The position numbers were made by a program, and so were the translations under genes. Positions 47,594 to 56,513 of a stretch of DNA of 64,000 nt are shown in pieces (the stretch's first letter is position 1; each line of letters starts with the position of its first letter). Source of the stretch: Synechococcus sp. HK01-R (lineage in GTDB: Bacteria > Cyanobacteriota > Cyanobacteriia > PCC-6307 > Cyanobiaceae); NCBI RefSeq assembly GCF_014217855.1, contig NZ_CP059059.1, positions 744,001-808,000 on the forward strand, written 5' to 3'. The notes below the pieces were generated by a model. That model did not search any database. It was not told the origin of the DNA and was given only the letters and a program-made list of their open reading frames with translations.

Positions 47594-50107
47594 GTGACTC
47601 GGCCTCCTTTGCTGCTGGTGGTAGGCATGCATCGCAGCGGCACCTCCTTGCTGGGTGGTGTGCTGCAGCGTCTGGGTGTCGCTTTGCCGGGCGAGACTAT
47701 CGCTGGCGATGACCACAACCCCGAGGGGTATTTCGAGTGGGATCAGGTGGTGGCCACTCAGGAGCGGCTTCTGATCGATCTGGAGCGCTGGTGGCCTTCG
47801 GCCCAGGGCACCCTGGCGTTGCCTGCGGGTTGGCTGGAGCATCCGGCCACGCTCGATGCCCGCGCCAGGCTGCATGGTCTCCTCGCCGCCGAGGTGGCTG
47901 CTCAAGAGGGGCCCTGGGCGATTAAGGATCCGCGCTGCAGCCGCCTTCTGCCTCTTTGGCTTGCGCTCTGCCGTGAGCTGGAGATCCCGCTTCAGATCGT
48001 GCTGGCCGTGCGAGATCCCGCCGAGGTGGTGGCGTCTCTGGTTCGCCGTGATGGTCCGCTCACCGGTATGGATGCCTATCGCGCTCAGCAGCTCTGGTGG
48101 CGCCACAACCTGGAAGCGATCCACACCGCCCGTGAGGCGCTGTTGCCTCTGGCCGTTGTTGATTTCGCCCGCTGGTTTGATCAGCCTGCCCAGCAGCTCC
48201 AGGATCTGCTCGCGGCGCTGCCCAGCCTGCAGCCTTCTGGCGAGCAGCAACGCCATGCCCTTGCCCTGATCCGACCCGAGCATCGCCGCAGCTTGGAGGC
48301 CGGTCAGCAGCTGGTGTTGGCACCGCCGTTGCGCCGTTTGTATGCGCGCCTGCTGCGACGCCCTGTGACACAGCGTTGGCCCAGCGCCGAACCCCCGGGT
48401 CGATTGCGCCGGCAGGCTCCGCCGCCGTTGCTGCCCTCGTGGTTGGAAGCCCACCCTGCCGAGTGGCCGGCGTGGTTGGAGCGCCATCGCCATTTCCCCG
48501 CTCCCCGGTGTTGGCGACGCTTCGCGCTGGGCCCAGACCCGGTGCTCAATGTGTGCGGGCCTGCCTGGACGGCGCTGGAACCTCACTGCCGTCTGCAGCG
48601 CTTGCCGCTGCTGGGGCTGGAGCAGCGCCGTATCGATCCGGCTCGTTGTCTGTTGCATCAACTCCGCCTCGAACCCGACCCCCGCCCGGTCGCCACCGAC
48701 GCTGGCCCCGTTGAGCTGTTGGCGTCGGTGGCTCTCAACCTTGAGCTGCCACCGCCCGCCCGTGCGGCTGAGTGGTTGGCGCACCTCCGCAGTCGTCAAG
48801 TGATCTGGGATCCGGATCCCGCCCGCGTCCTGCTGCTCCGGGCCTTGGCGCTGCCGGCCTGGTGGCTCGATCCGGAGGCACCGGTGAATGGGTGGCTGCA
48901 GCAACCGGCTGCTAACGATCCCGCCTGCTGGGCCTCTCATCTCGGCCTGGCGCCGTCGGAGAAGGGCGCCCTGCTGGTGTGTGGGGCTGCGGGTGCGATC
49001 TGGGATCGTGCTCTCGCCCAGGAGGCGTCCCAACCGCGGGGTCAGAGCGCGGGGCCTCGCATCGATTACCGGCCAGGCTGGCCGGAGCTCATTATTGAGA
49101 GCCCTGCCGCCGGTCTGGCCCGTGCTGGCTGGTTGCAGGCTGCCGTGCTCGAGGCAGAGCGCCTGGTGGTTGCTGGTGTGCAGGCCTTGCCCAGCGATTG
49201 GCAGGGGTTGGCGGTCGCTGCGGCCGACCCTTTGTTGTTGCCTGCGGAGGCCACGCCTGCCGAACTCCGGGCGCTCCATCGCGGTGAGCCATTGCAAGCG
49301 CTCGCCGAGGATCGGCCCTCACCCGCCACCGACAGCGTCTTCGCCTGGCACAGCAGTCGTGTGCCCCGCGCCTCCGTGCTGGTGAGTCTGTTCAACTACG
49401 CCGATCGCATCGAAGCGGCCCTTGCCAGCGTGGCCGTCCAGACCGCCGCCGATCTGGAGCTGATCGTGGTGGATGACGCTTCCACCGATCAGGGCGTCGA
49501 GACGGTGCGGGCCTGGATGCAGGCGCAGCTGGATGGGCCGCACCAGACCTTCGCCCGCTTGCTGTTGCTGCGCCACACGCGCAACACCGGCCTCGCTGCA
49601 GCGCGTAACACCGCCTTTGCGGCGGCCCAGGCCCCCTGGTGTTTTGTGCTCGATGCCGACAATGCCCTCTTCCCTGCAGCGGTGACGCAGTGTCTGGCCC
49701 TGGCGGAGGCTGGGGCCGAGCCGTTGGCGGTGGTACATCCGCTGTTGGCGGTGGAGGCGGAGCCAGGCCGGCCCGATGAGCAACGCACGCTCGCCAGCAC
49801 AGCCAGCTGGCAACGGCAACGTTTGTTGGGCGGCAATGTGGTGGATGCCATGGCCCTGGTGCGGCGCTCCGCCTGGGAACGGGTGGGCGGCTACACCCAC
49901 ATCGAAGGTGGTTGGGAAGACTTCGATTTCTGGTGCAAGCTTGTGGAAGCGGGCTTCTACGGCGTGCAGTGCCCCCAGCTGCTTGCGGTGTATCGCAGCC
50001 ACGCCGAGTCGATGAGCCACACCGCCACCAACCGCTCCTGGCGCGCGCTGTCTCGCACCCTGCAGGCGCGCCACCCCTGGTTACAGCTCCCCCTGGCCAC
50101 ACCGTGA
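47594..50107 (+). CDS. Sulfotransferase and GT2 glycosyltransferase fusion
   Basis: An 837-residue protein with two ends recognised. Residues 1-240: LLLVVGMHRSGTSLLGGVLQ (PAPS-type loop) and IVLAVRDPAEVVASLVRRDG. Residues about 620-810: a GT2 domain with RASVLVSLFNYADRIEAALA, LIVVDDASTDQG, CFVLDADNALFPAA and GGWEDFDFWCKLVEAGF. The middle about 380 residues are Leu/Pro/Arg-rich and unassigned. It may add a sugar and a sulfate to one glycan in sequence. GTG start at 47594. It opens the plus-strand operon to 53939. Confidence 0.85.
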   Translation: MTRPPLLLVVGMHRSGTSLLGGVLQRLGVALPGETIAGDDHNPEGYFEWDQVVATQERLLIDLERWWPSAQGTLALPAGWLEHPATLDARARLHGLLAAEVAAQEGPWAIKDPRCSRLLPLWLALCRELEIPLQIVLAVRDPAEVVASLVRRDGPLTGMDAYRAQQLWWRHNLEAIHTAREALLPLAVVDFARWFDQPAQQLQDLLAALPSLQPSGEQQRHALALIRPEHRRSLEAGQQLVLAPPLRRLYARLLRRPVTQRWPSAEPPGRLRRQAPPPLLPSWLEAHPAEWPAWLERHRHFPAPRCWRRFALGPDPVLNVCGPAWTALEPHCRLQRLPLLGLEQRRIDPARCLLHQLRLEPDPRPVATDAGPVELLASVALNLELPPPARAAEWLAHLRSRQVIWDPDPARVLLLRALALPAWWLDPEAPVNGWLQQPAANDPACWASHLGLAPSEKGALLVCGAAGAIWDRALAQEASQPRGQSAGPRIDYRPGWPELIIESPAAGLARAGWLQAAVLEAERLVVAGVQALPSDWQGLAVAAADPLLLPAEATPAELRALHRGEPLQALAEDRPSPATDSVFAWHSSRVPRASVLVSLFNYADRIEAALASVAVQTAADLELIVVDDASTDQGVETVRAWMQAQLDGPHQTFARLLLLRHTRNTGLAAARNTAFAAAQAPWCFVLDADNALFPAAVTQCLALAEAGAEPLAVVHPLLAVEAEPGRPDEQRTLASTASWQRQRLLGGNVVDAMALVRRSAWERVGGYTHIEGGWEDFDFWCKLVEAGFYGVQCPQLLAVYRSHAESMSHTATNRSWRALSRTLQARHPWLQLPLATP

Positions 50108-51234
50108 TCCTGCAGCTGCTGCGGGAATGGCCTCCCGGTTATGGCGGCGTCGAGCGGGTCGCCCATGAGCTGGCCAGCGTCTGGGGCGGCACGGTGTACA
50201 GCTTTGATGCTCAGGGGTTGGCGCAGCGGCAACAGGATGCCCTGCCGGTCACCTACCGGCGCCAGCGCCTGGCCTGCACCGTTCCGCTTGGGCGGCTGCG
50301 GCTCCCCTTGCCCTCGCGGGCCCTGTGGCGCCTGCTGCGCGACCCCCAGCCGCTCCATGGCCATCTGCCCTCGCCTGGGGTGCTTTTGGTGTTGCTGCTG
50401 GCTCGGCTGCTCCGCCGCCGCCGCCGCGTGACGGCCCACTGGCACAGCTTTCTCGATCCCGATCCCAGCCTGAACGGGGTTCTTTTTGAGCTCTATCAAC
50501 GCCTGGCCCTCTGGGGCCTTCCCCTCTTGTCGGCGGTGGTCACCACCTCACCGCTGCTGGCCCAGGAGTTGGTGCGCTGCGGCTGTCGCCCTGAGCGGGT
50601 GCAGGTGCTGCCCTGCTGCCTCAGCGCTGCGCAGGAGGCCCTGGCCTTGGCGCTTCCGCCGCGGACGCCTCGGCAAGGCGATCCCCTGCGCCTGATCTTC
50701 ATCGGCCGCCTCGACAGTTACAAACGGCTGGATTGGTTGCTCGAGGCCCTGGCCACGCTCCAGACCCCCTGGCAGCTGGCGGTGGTGGGCGATGGCCCTC
50801 AGCGTTTGGCCCTGGAGGCCCTCAGCCAGGCGCTGGTGGCGGCGTCAGCCTGGGGCTGCGTGCGGTTTCACGGTCGCTTGCCTGAGGCTGCCAAGCAGCG
50901 CGAGCTTGCGGCGGCTGAGGTGCTGGTGTTGCCCTCCGATCGCTGCCATGAGGCCTTTGGGATCGTGCAGCTGGAAGCGATGGCCGCCGGCATTCCGGCC
51001 CTCGCTTTTCAGTTGCCCCGGTCCGGCATGGGCTGGGTGGGCCAGTTGCCCGATCTGGATTGGCCCCAGACCCCAGAGGCGTTGCCGGCTGTGCTGCAGC
51101 GCCTGGCGGCGTCGCCTGGCTTGCGCGCACGCCTGAGTGTGCAGGCCCGGGAGCGTTATCAGCGCCTGTTTGCGCGCTGCATCTGGGAGCCCCAGCTGCA
51201 GCGCTTGTATCCTGCTGCCGATGCAACAGGTTGA
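50104..51234 (+). CDS. GT4-family glycosyltransferase
   Basis: A 376-residue enzyme started by GTG overlapping the previous stop (GTGA). It has REWPPGYGGVERVAHELA (acceptor domain, typical of GT4), TSPLLAQELVRCG, LIFIGRLDSYKRLDWLLEAL and VLPSDRCHEAFGIVQLEAMAAGIP with the EX7E pattern. Upstream in-frame DNA belongs to the fusion gene. Likely a sugar transferase for the ABC-exported polysaccharide. It overlaps the ATPase gene by 14 bases. Confidence 0.9.
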   Translation: MILQLLREWPPGYGGVERVAHELASVWGGTVYSFDAQGLAQRQQDALPVTYRRQRLACTVPLGRLRLPLPSRALWRLLRDPQPLHGHLPSPGVLLVLLLARLLRRRRRVTAHWHSFLDPDPSLNGVLFELYQRLALWGLPLLSAVVTTSPLLAQELVRCGCRPERVQVLPCCLSAAQEALALALPPRTPRQGDPLRLIFIGRLDSYKRLDWLLEALATLQTPWQLAVVGDGPQRLALEALSQALVAASAWGCVRFHGRLPEAAKQRELAAAEVLVLPSDRCHEAFGIVQLEAMAAGIPALAFQLPRSGMGWVGQLPDLDWPQTPEALPAVLQRLAASPGLRARLSVQARERYQRLFARCIWEPQLQRLYPAADATG

Positions 51235-52006
51235 ACCGCCAGAGGCTGCAGCGTCCAACACCCGGCCCGTGGTGTTGCGCTTGGAGAACGTGCGTCTCGA
51301 CATTCCGGTGTTTACCAATGAGACCCGCAGCCTCAAATCAGCCCTGATTCGCTCGGTCACCGGTGGCAAGTTGCGCCGCAGCCGCGGCGGCGCCGTGGTC
51401 ACGGCCCTGCAGGAGGTGACCTGCACGATCCACGAAGGGGAGCGGATCGCCCTGATTGGCCACAACGGCGCTGGCAAATCCACGTTCCTGCGCATGATCT
51501 CCGGCATCTATCGCCACACCGCCGGCCTTTTTGAGGCGCGGGTGCCGGTGTTTCCGATGATTCACAAGAGTTTCATCACCAGCCCGGAGCTCAGTGGCCT
51601 GCAGGCGATCAAGGCCCACTATTTGATGGTGAATGGCAATCTGCGTGGTTTTACGCCCTTCTGCGACGACGTGGTGGAGTTCTCCGGCCTCGGTGATTTT
51701 GTGCGCCTCCCCGTGAAGACCTACAGCCAGGGCATGGGGGCGCGCCTGCTGTTTGCCTTGCTCACCGCTTGCAGCCACGATTGTTTGGCGATGGATGAGG
51801 GCTTCGGCACGGGCGACAGCAGCTTCTATGAGCGTGCCCAGCAACGCTTGCATGAGTTTCTGGCCACCACCGGCACCCTGTTGCTCGCCTCCCATTCCGA
51901 TGCTCTGTTGCAGACCTTCTGCAGTCGAGGTCTGGTGTTTGAGGAGGGCCGGATCGTGTTTGACGGGCCCCTCAACCAGGCGCTTGCCCACTACCACCAG
52001 CTCTGA
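51221..52006 (+). CDS. Polysaccharide ABC exporter ATPase (Wzt/KpsT type)
   Basis: The 261-residue ATPase drives export of finished polysaccharide across the inner membrane. ERIALIGHNGAGKSTFLRMI is the Walker A, PVKTYSQGMGARLLFALLT the signature region and HDCLAMDEGFGTGDS the Walker B, each in the form special to polysaccharide exporters. It lacks the extra C-terminal carbohydrate-binding domain of long Wzt proteins. Its permease follows with a 1-base overlap. Confidence 0.92.
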   Translation: MQQVEPPEAAASNTRPVVLRLENVRLDIPVFTNETRSLKSALIRSVTGGKLRRSRGGAVVTALQEVTCTIHEGERIALIGHNGAGKSTFLRMISGIYRHTAGLFEARVPVFPMIHKSFITSPELSGLQAIKAHYLMVNGNLRGFTPFCDDVVEFSGLGDFVRLPVKTYSQGMGARLLFALLTACSHDCLAMDEGFGTGDSSFYERAQQRLHEFLATTGTLLLASHSDALLQTFCSRGLVFEEGRIVFDGPLNQALAHYHQL

Positions 52007-52809
52007 TGACTCTGTCGCGTTCCCACTCCAGCGTGATGGCCACCCTGAGGGAAGCCTGGCGTTTGCGCCGCGTCTGGTGGTTTACCGCAACAGCTCGCAC
52101 CCAGGCTCGCTTTGTGCGCACCTTCCTCGGCAGCTTCTGGCTCGGGCTCTCCAATCTGTTTTCGATCGCCGTGCTCGCCTCGGTGTATCGCTATGTGTTC
52201 AAGGTGCAGGATTTCAACGCCTATGTGGTGCTACTTGGTCTTGGTTTGGTGATCTGGAACAGCATCAGTGCGGCGGTCACGGAAGCGCCGAATCTGTTTG
52301 AGCACAATCAAAACCATGTGCACAACACCAATCTTCATCCTGTGTTTTACACGCTGGAGGAGTGGGCCTTTCAGTTGCAGACGTTTGTGCAGTCGTTTTT
52401 GATGGTGGTGATCGCCCTCAGCTACTTCCAGCATGATCTGCTGCTGAATCTGCTGTTGAGCGGCTGGCTGCCCTTGTTGAACCTCTTTTTGTTTCTCTAT
52501 TGGTTCCCCTTGCTGGTGTGTTTGCTCGGGGCCCGTTTCCGTGATCTGTATCAGCTGGTGCCGATTGCGATGCAGTTGGTGTTTCTGCTGTCGCCGATTC
52601 TGTATCGCAAGGAAAGTCTTGGCCCTGGGGTTTGGATCGCTAATTTCAATCCTTTTTATCGGGTGCTCAGCCCGATCCGCCACACCCTGATGACTGGGGA
52701 ACTGCAGTGGGGCGTGGGCCTGGTGCTGCTGGCGGTGAATGGTCTCGGCCTCTGGCTGTCGGTGCGACGTCTCAACCAGGAGCGCGCCAACATTCCCTTC
52801 CTGATCTGA
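52006..52809 (+). CDS. Polysaccharide ABC exporter permease (Wzm/KpsM type)
   Basis: The 267-residue ABC-2 type membrane protein pairs with the preceding ATPase. It has six hydrophobic segments (about 42-62, 70-90, 118-140, 147-180, 182-205, 235-255). RTFLGSFWLGLSN and FNPFYRVLSPIRHTLM are the characteristic cytoplasmic loop and end motifs. The gene overlaps its neighbours by one base each side (TGATG type), so translation is coupled. Confidence 0.93.
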   Translation: MTLSRSHSSVMATLREAWRLRRVWWFTATARTQARFVRTFLGSFWLGLSNLFSIAVLASVYRYVFKVQDFNAYVVLLGLGLVIWNSISAAVTEAPNLFEHNQNHVHNTNLHPVFYTLEEWAFQLQTFVQSFLMVVIALSYFQHDLLLNLLLSGWLPLLNLFLFLYWFPLLVCLLGARFRDLYQLVPIAMQLVFLLSPILYRKESLGPGVWIANFNPFYRVLSPIRHTLMTGELQWGVGLVLLAVNGLGLWLSVRRLNQERANIPFLI

Positions 52810-53939
52810 TGGCAGGCGGCGTGCCCTGTCTCATCAACCTGCTCTCCTGGCTGCCTGGCCATTCCGGTTTCGGCAGCTACGTGCAGCGAGTCGTGCCCGG
52901 CCTTGAGGGTTTGCGCTTGCAGCTCAGTGCTGCTGGTGAGGCTGTGTTGGTTCCTTCGGAGCACTGGTCGCCGGAGCCACCGCCATGGGCGCCTTCCCAT
53001 CGCCTGCGTTGGCTACAGCGCTACAGCCTTGTGCAGCATGGGTTGGATTTGAAGAGCCTTTGGCAGCAGCAGGGCTTGGCCATGCCTGATGGGGCCACGC
53101 CTGAGCCGGAACTGATCTATTCGCCCTTTTTCGATGCCATGCTCTGCTGGCCTGAGGTGCCCCAGCTGATCACCTGCCACGACCTCACACCGCTGGTGGC
53201 CTCCAACAGCCGCAAGGCCTGGTTGCGCTACCGCTTCTGGCAGCCCCGCCATTGCCGCACCGCTACCCGGATCATCGCCATCAGCCGCTATGTGGCCGAT
53301 CAGCTCGTGGCCTTCGGGGTGCCGGCGGCCAAGCTCTGTGTGATTCCGAATGGCATTCAGCTACAGCGCCCGCCGATCCCAGCCCCCGCCAGCGACGACC
53401 TGCTGGCTCTGGCGCGGCACGATGTGAACAAGAATCTTCCCGCCCTGTTCCGCGGCGTCGCCCAGCTGCAGCGCCGCTGGCCCCAGTGGCAGGGGCGGCT
53501 GCGCATCATCGGTCGGGGCGGCCGCCAGACTCCACTGGTGCGGCGATTGCAGCGCCAGTTGCCTCGGCCCGAGCAGGTGGAGCTGCTGGAGGCCCTGCCG
53601 CAGGAGCAGTTGGTGGCCTGCCTGCGCTCCAGCCTGGCGCTGATCTCCGCCAGCAGCGAAGAAGGCTTCGATTACCCGGTGCTGGAAGCGAAGGCGGAGG
53701 GCCTGCCCACCCTGATCAGCGACATCCCCGTGCACCGAGAGTTCCACGCGGGCTCCTCCCTGTTCTTCCCCACCGATGACGAGGGCGTGGGCTTCGCCGA
53801 CCAGGTGCAAGAGCTGCGGACCGATGGCGCCCTCTGGAGCCATCTCTCAAGAGCTGGGCTCGACCTCGCTCGTTCGCTCTCTGTTGAGGCCCAGATTGCC
53901 CAGATCCGAGATCAGCTCATGGCTCTTGGCGCAACCTGA
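52809..53939 (+). CDS. GT4-family glycosyltransferase
   Basis: A 376-residue glycosyltransferase whose ATG overlaps the permease stop by one base. LITCHDLTPLVASNSRK and ATRIIAISRYVADQLVAFGV are typical of mannosyl/galactosyl GT4 enzymes. LIPNGI-type VIPNGIQLQRPP and SSEEGFDYPVLEAKAEGLP with the EX7E-like acidic pair follow. Last gene of the plus-strand operon; it overlaps the converging GT4 gene by 28 bases. Confidence 0.9.
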   Translation: MAGGVPCLINLLSWLPGHSGFGSYVQRVVPGLEGLRLQLSAAGEAVLVPSEHWSPEPPPWAPSHRLRWLQRYSLVQHGLDLKSLWQQQGLAMPDGATPEPELIYSPFFDAMLCWPEVPQLITCHDLTPLVASNSRKAWLRYRFWQPRHCRTATRIIAISRYVADQLVAFGVPAAKLCVIPNGIQLQRPPIPAPASDDLLALARHDVNKNLPALFRGVAQLQRRWPQWQGRLRIIGRGGRQTPLVRRLQRQLPRPEQVELLEALPQEQLVACLRSSLALISASSEEGFDYPVLEAKAEGLPTLISDIPVHREFHAGSSLFFPTDDEGVGFADQVQELRTDGALWSHLSRAGLDLARSLSVEAQIAQIRDQLMALGAT

Positions 53940-55507
53940 AGACGCCTGGGGGTGTGGCTCCGTGGGGGTGGTCCCGATTCGGCTTGTATGAGTTCGCAAA
54001 TGGTGGTGTCGAAGCTCTGGTCGATCAACTGCTGGTAGCGGCGATAGCGGAGAATCCTGTCGCTGCGCATGCGAATGAGGTGTCGGCGTGAGGCTTGTTC
54101 GTCGAGAGCTGCCTGCTGCTGTTCTTGCTTGAGGGTCACCAGACGCATGGCACTGGCCCAGTCACTGGTTTGCAGGGTGGAGCAGAGAAGCACGTGTTGC
54201 TCGAAATCATGCAAGGCCTGGATTTCCTGGTGCGACGCTGATGGGCTGGCAATGGCGGTGAGGCCGAGGCAAGCCGCATCCAGCACGGGAATGCCGAAAC
54301 CTTCCACGAGCGAAGGGCTCACCAGCGCCAATGCGTTGAGATATAGATGCCGTTTGGTGGCTTCATCCACGTAGCCAGTCAGCAGGATGCTGTTGTGACC
54401 GCTCACGAGGCGACTCACTGAAGCGCTGTAAGCATCGTGCTTGAGCATGCCGGTGATGCAGAAGCGAATGCCATGCCGCTCGATGCCAGATTCCACATAG
54501 GCCCTCAGCGCGAAGAGCAGGTTCTTGCGCGGTTCCACCGATGAATTGAATAGGAGATAGCCACCGGGTTTTAAAGTCTGTAGCTGTCCTTTGCCCTCTG
54601 CGTTGATCTTCAGCGACGGCATTTGCGCTTCCCAGTCGAGCGCATCGCCTGGAAATTGAAGGGAGGGTGACTGGATCAGTACCCTGCTGTGGTGTTCGGC
54701 TCCCTCCATGGCCGTTGGCAAGATGGAAGTATTAAATTTGCGCTGTGTGGCGCTGGAGACAAACAGCCGTCCTGCAGAGGCGCAACTGCGCAGGCGTCGG
54801 GCGAACCCAGCCACATGGTCACTGGTTTGCACGTACTCGAGTGGGATCAGGTCGTGCACTGTCTGGATGAAGATCTTTGATGTCGTGGGCCTGATGTGGA
54901 GCGGACAGGTGGTGATCAGTCCGTCGAATCCCTGCAAGTCGATTTCCAGGACTTCACCCGGTTTCTGATTAGCCAGGCGAAAGCTGTTCACGAAAATGTC
55001 ATCGGCGCAGATCAACCCGTCCACATTCAGAAGATAGTCGAGCCGCTCGGTTTGCAGGTAGGGGTTGTCGAACAGCTCGCGAATGGGCAAGCATTTGAGA
55101 GATCGACCGGGATAGCGGCGCTGAGGGAAGAGGGTATTGAGTTTGGCTCGGGCTCTCAGGACAGGTGACACCCATTGCTTCACGATGGGCAAAGCCCGGA
55201 GGAGCCTCTGCCGCAGGCTCATCTGCGACAGGTAGTGTTGACCGGTATTCAAGCCTTCGAGCACCCTGGCGTAGAACACAGTGTCTGCCGTGGTTTTGGG
55301 AATGCGCCGCGACCGCAGATCGTTCATCGGCGGATCAAATTGGGTGAGGAGCCACACCTCGGCTCCGGCCCGTTTCAGGGCGCGGAGCACGCCTTTGCTG
55401 TACACGGCAATGCCGCGGTGCTCGCTCTGCTCGAGATCAATCGCTGTGACGACCAGTCGAAGACCATGCAGGGACTGGGATGAGGGGGTGGCTGGAGTGG
55501 TGCTCAT
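53912..55507 (-). CDS. Large GT4-family glycosyltransferase
   Basis: A 531-residue enzyme with an extended N-terminal acceptor domain. GLRLVVTAIDLEQSEHRGIA begins the fold; IFIQTVHDLIPLEYVQ, LLFNSSVEPRKNLLFAL, ILLTGYVDEATKRHLYLNA and PSLVEGFGIPVLDAACLG form the nucleotide-sugar side with the EX7D/E pair. Its ATG overlaps the GT2 stop (4 bases). Acts in the cytoplasm on a lipid-linked or growing glycan; sugars unknown. Confidence 0.88.
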   Translation of the reverse strand: MSTTPATPSSQSLHGLRLVVTAIDLEQSEHRGIAVYSKGVLRALKRAGAEVWLLTQFDPPMNDLRSRRIPKTTADTVFYARVLEGLNTGQHYLSQMSLRQRLLRALPIVKQWVSPVLRARAKLNTLFPQRRYPGRSLKCLPIRELFDNPYLQTERLDYLLNVDGLICADDIFVNSFRLANQKPGEVLEIDLQGFDGLITTCPLHIRPTTSKIFIQTVHDLIPLEYVQTSDHVAGFARRLRSCASAGRLFVSSATQRKFNTSILPTAMEGAEHHSRVLIQSPSLQFPGDALDWEAQMPSLKINAEGKGQLQTLKPGGYLLFNSSVEPRKNLLFALRAYVESGIERHGIRFCITGMLKHDAYSASVSRLVSGHNSILLTGYVDEATKRHLYLNALALVSPSLVEGFGIPVLDAACLGLTAIASPSASHQEIQALHDFEQHVLLCSTLQTSDWASAMRLVTLKQEQQQAALDEQASRRHLIRMRSDRILRYRRYQQLIDQSFDTTICELIQAESGPPPRSHTPRRLQVAPRAMS

Positions 55508-56484
55508 CGCGACAGCGTCTCGTTGCTTTGCTTGAGGCGAAGCCGTTCTTCACGAAGATCCATCAGTACCAGGTCTCGAACCCGCAATTCCTCCTCCAAA
55601 TCGCGTAGTCGGTCGACTTCGGCACGAAGGGGCTCCAGTTCATGCACCCTGGCCAGGAGTTCGGGAAGTTGATGGATCACGATCTCGCGCAGTTGATGCG
55701 ACTCCCATTGCTGTTGTTGCAGGAAGAGTTGAAGCTGGGCCGGTGTGGCTTGGTTGAGAAATGACCGCACTCGGGCCCTGAGGCGGGTGAGGTCTTCGCT
55801 GTTCCCCCCCTGCCCTTCCTGGGTACTCCGGGTGCTCTCCGACTCATGAATGGCACACGACCTTCCACTCAGCCACACCTGTTTGCCGAGGGTCTGCTGC
55901 ACATCAAGACAAAGTTCTACATCCTCCCCGCACACCTTGTAATTCTCATTCAGTCGGATCGTCCCGAAGTCATCCCGACGGATCCACTGCAGTGCACCGG
56001 TGACGGCTGCTACCGGCCCTGTGGGCGTGACCTCCGGGCGATCGGCGGGAATCAAGCGATCGAGCAGGTGATAAGCAGAGCCCCTCGAGTCGAAATTGAT
56101 GCCTGCATGCGTCAGCCGCCCTTGCTGATCGCGCAGAACAGCTCCCACCAATCCGACTGTTCCGTTCTGATTGAGAACTGTGAGGGCTGCATCGACGCAG
56201 TCGTGATCAAGAATCAGATCGTCATTGGCCAGCATCAGCACGTCGCCACCGGCGCGCTCGGCCAGTCCATTCATGTTGCCGGCGAAGTGATACGGAACTC
56301 GTTGTGCGATGTGAAAGTCGAAGCGACTGCTGTTGCGGATCTGCGCTTCCTCGGCGTCACTTCCGTTCCATGAGCAGAGAATCTCAACGTCCAGCGGCGA
56401 CAGGCTGCAGGCACGGTCCAAGCTGCTGCAGAGGCGGTTCAGCAGCGAGGCTGTCCTTGAAACCACCAGGATTGAAAGCCGCAT
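55504..56484 (-). CDS. GT2-family glycosyltransferase with C-terminal coiled coil
   Basis: The 326-residue protein has MRLSILVVSRTASLLNRL, VLMLANDDLILDHDCV (DxD-type metal site) and GALQWIRRDDFGTI. GEDVELCLDVQQTLGKQVW is the usual second acidic motif. Residues about 250-326 are heptad-like and charged (LREIVIHQLPELLARVHELE onward), likely a coiled coil for partner binding or chain-length control. Coupled to the downstream GT4. Confidence 0.88.
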   Translation of the reverse strand: MRLSILVVSRTASLLNRLCSSLDRACSLSPLDVEILCSWNGSDAEEAQIRNSSRFDFHIAQRVPYHFAGNMNGLAERAGGDVLMLANDDLILDHDCVDAALTVLNQNGTVGLVGAVLRDQQGRLTHAGINFDSRGSAYHLLDRLIPADRPEVTPTGPVAAVTGALQWIRRDDFGTIRLNENYKVCGEDVELCLDVQQTLGKQVWLSGRSCAIHESESTRSTQEGQGGNSEDLTRLRARVRSFLNQATPAQLQLFLQQQQWESHQLREIVIHQLPELLARVHELEPLRAEVDRLRDLEEELRVRDLVLMDLREERLRLKQSNETLSR

Positions 56485-56513
56485 TGATCTCCCAAGCCCT
56501 TCGACTCAGGGTA

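Noticed and set aside
47573-49297. Long N-terminal extension of pseC
   Set aside because: The frame stays open opposite the 837-residue gene, but PseC homology begins just after 47572 and the extension has an implausible composition.
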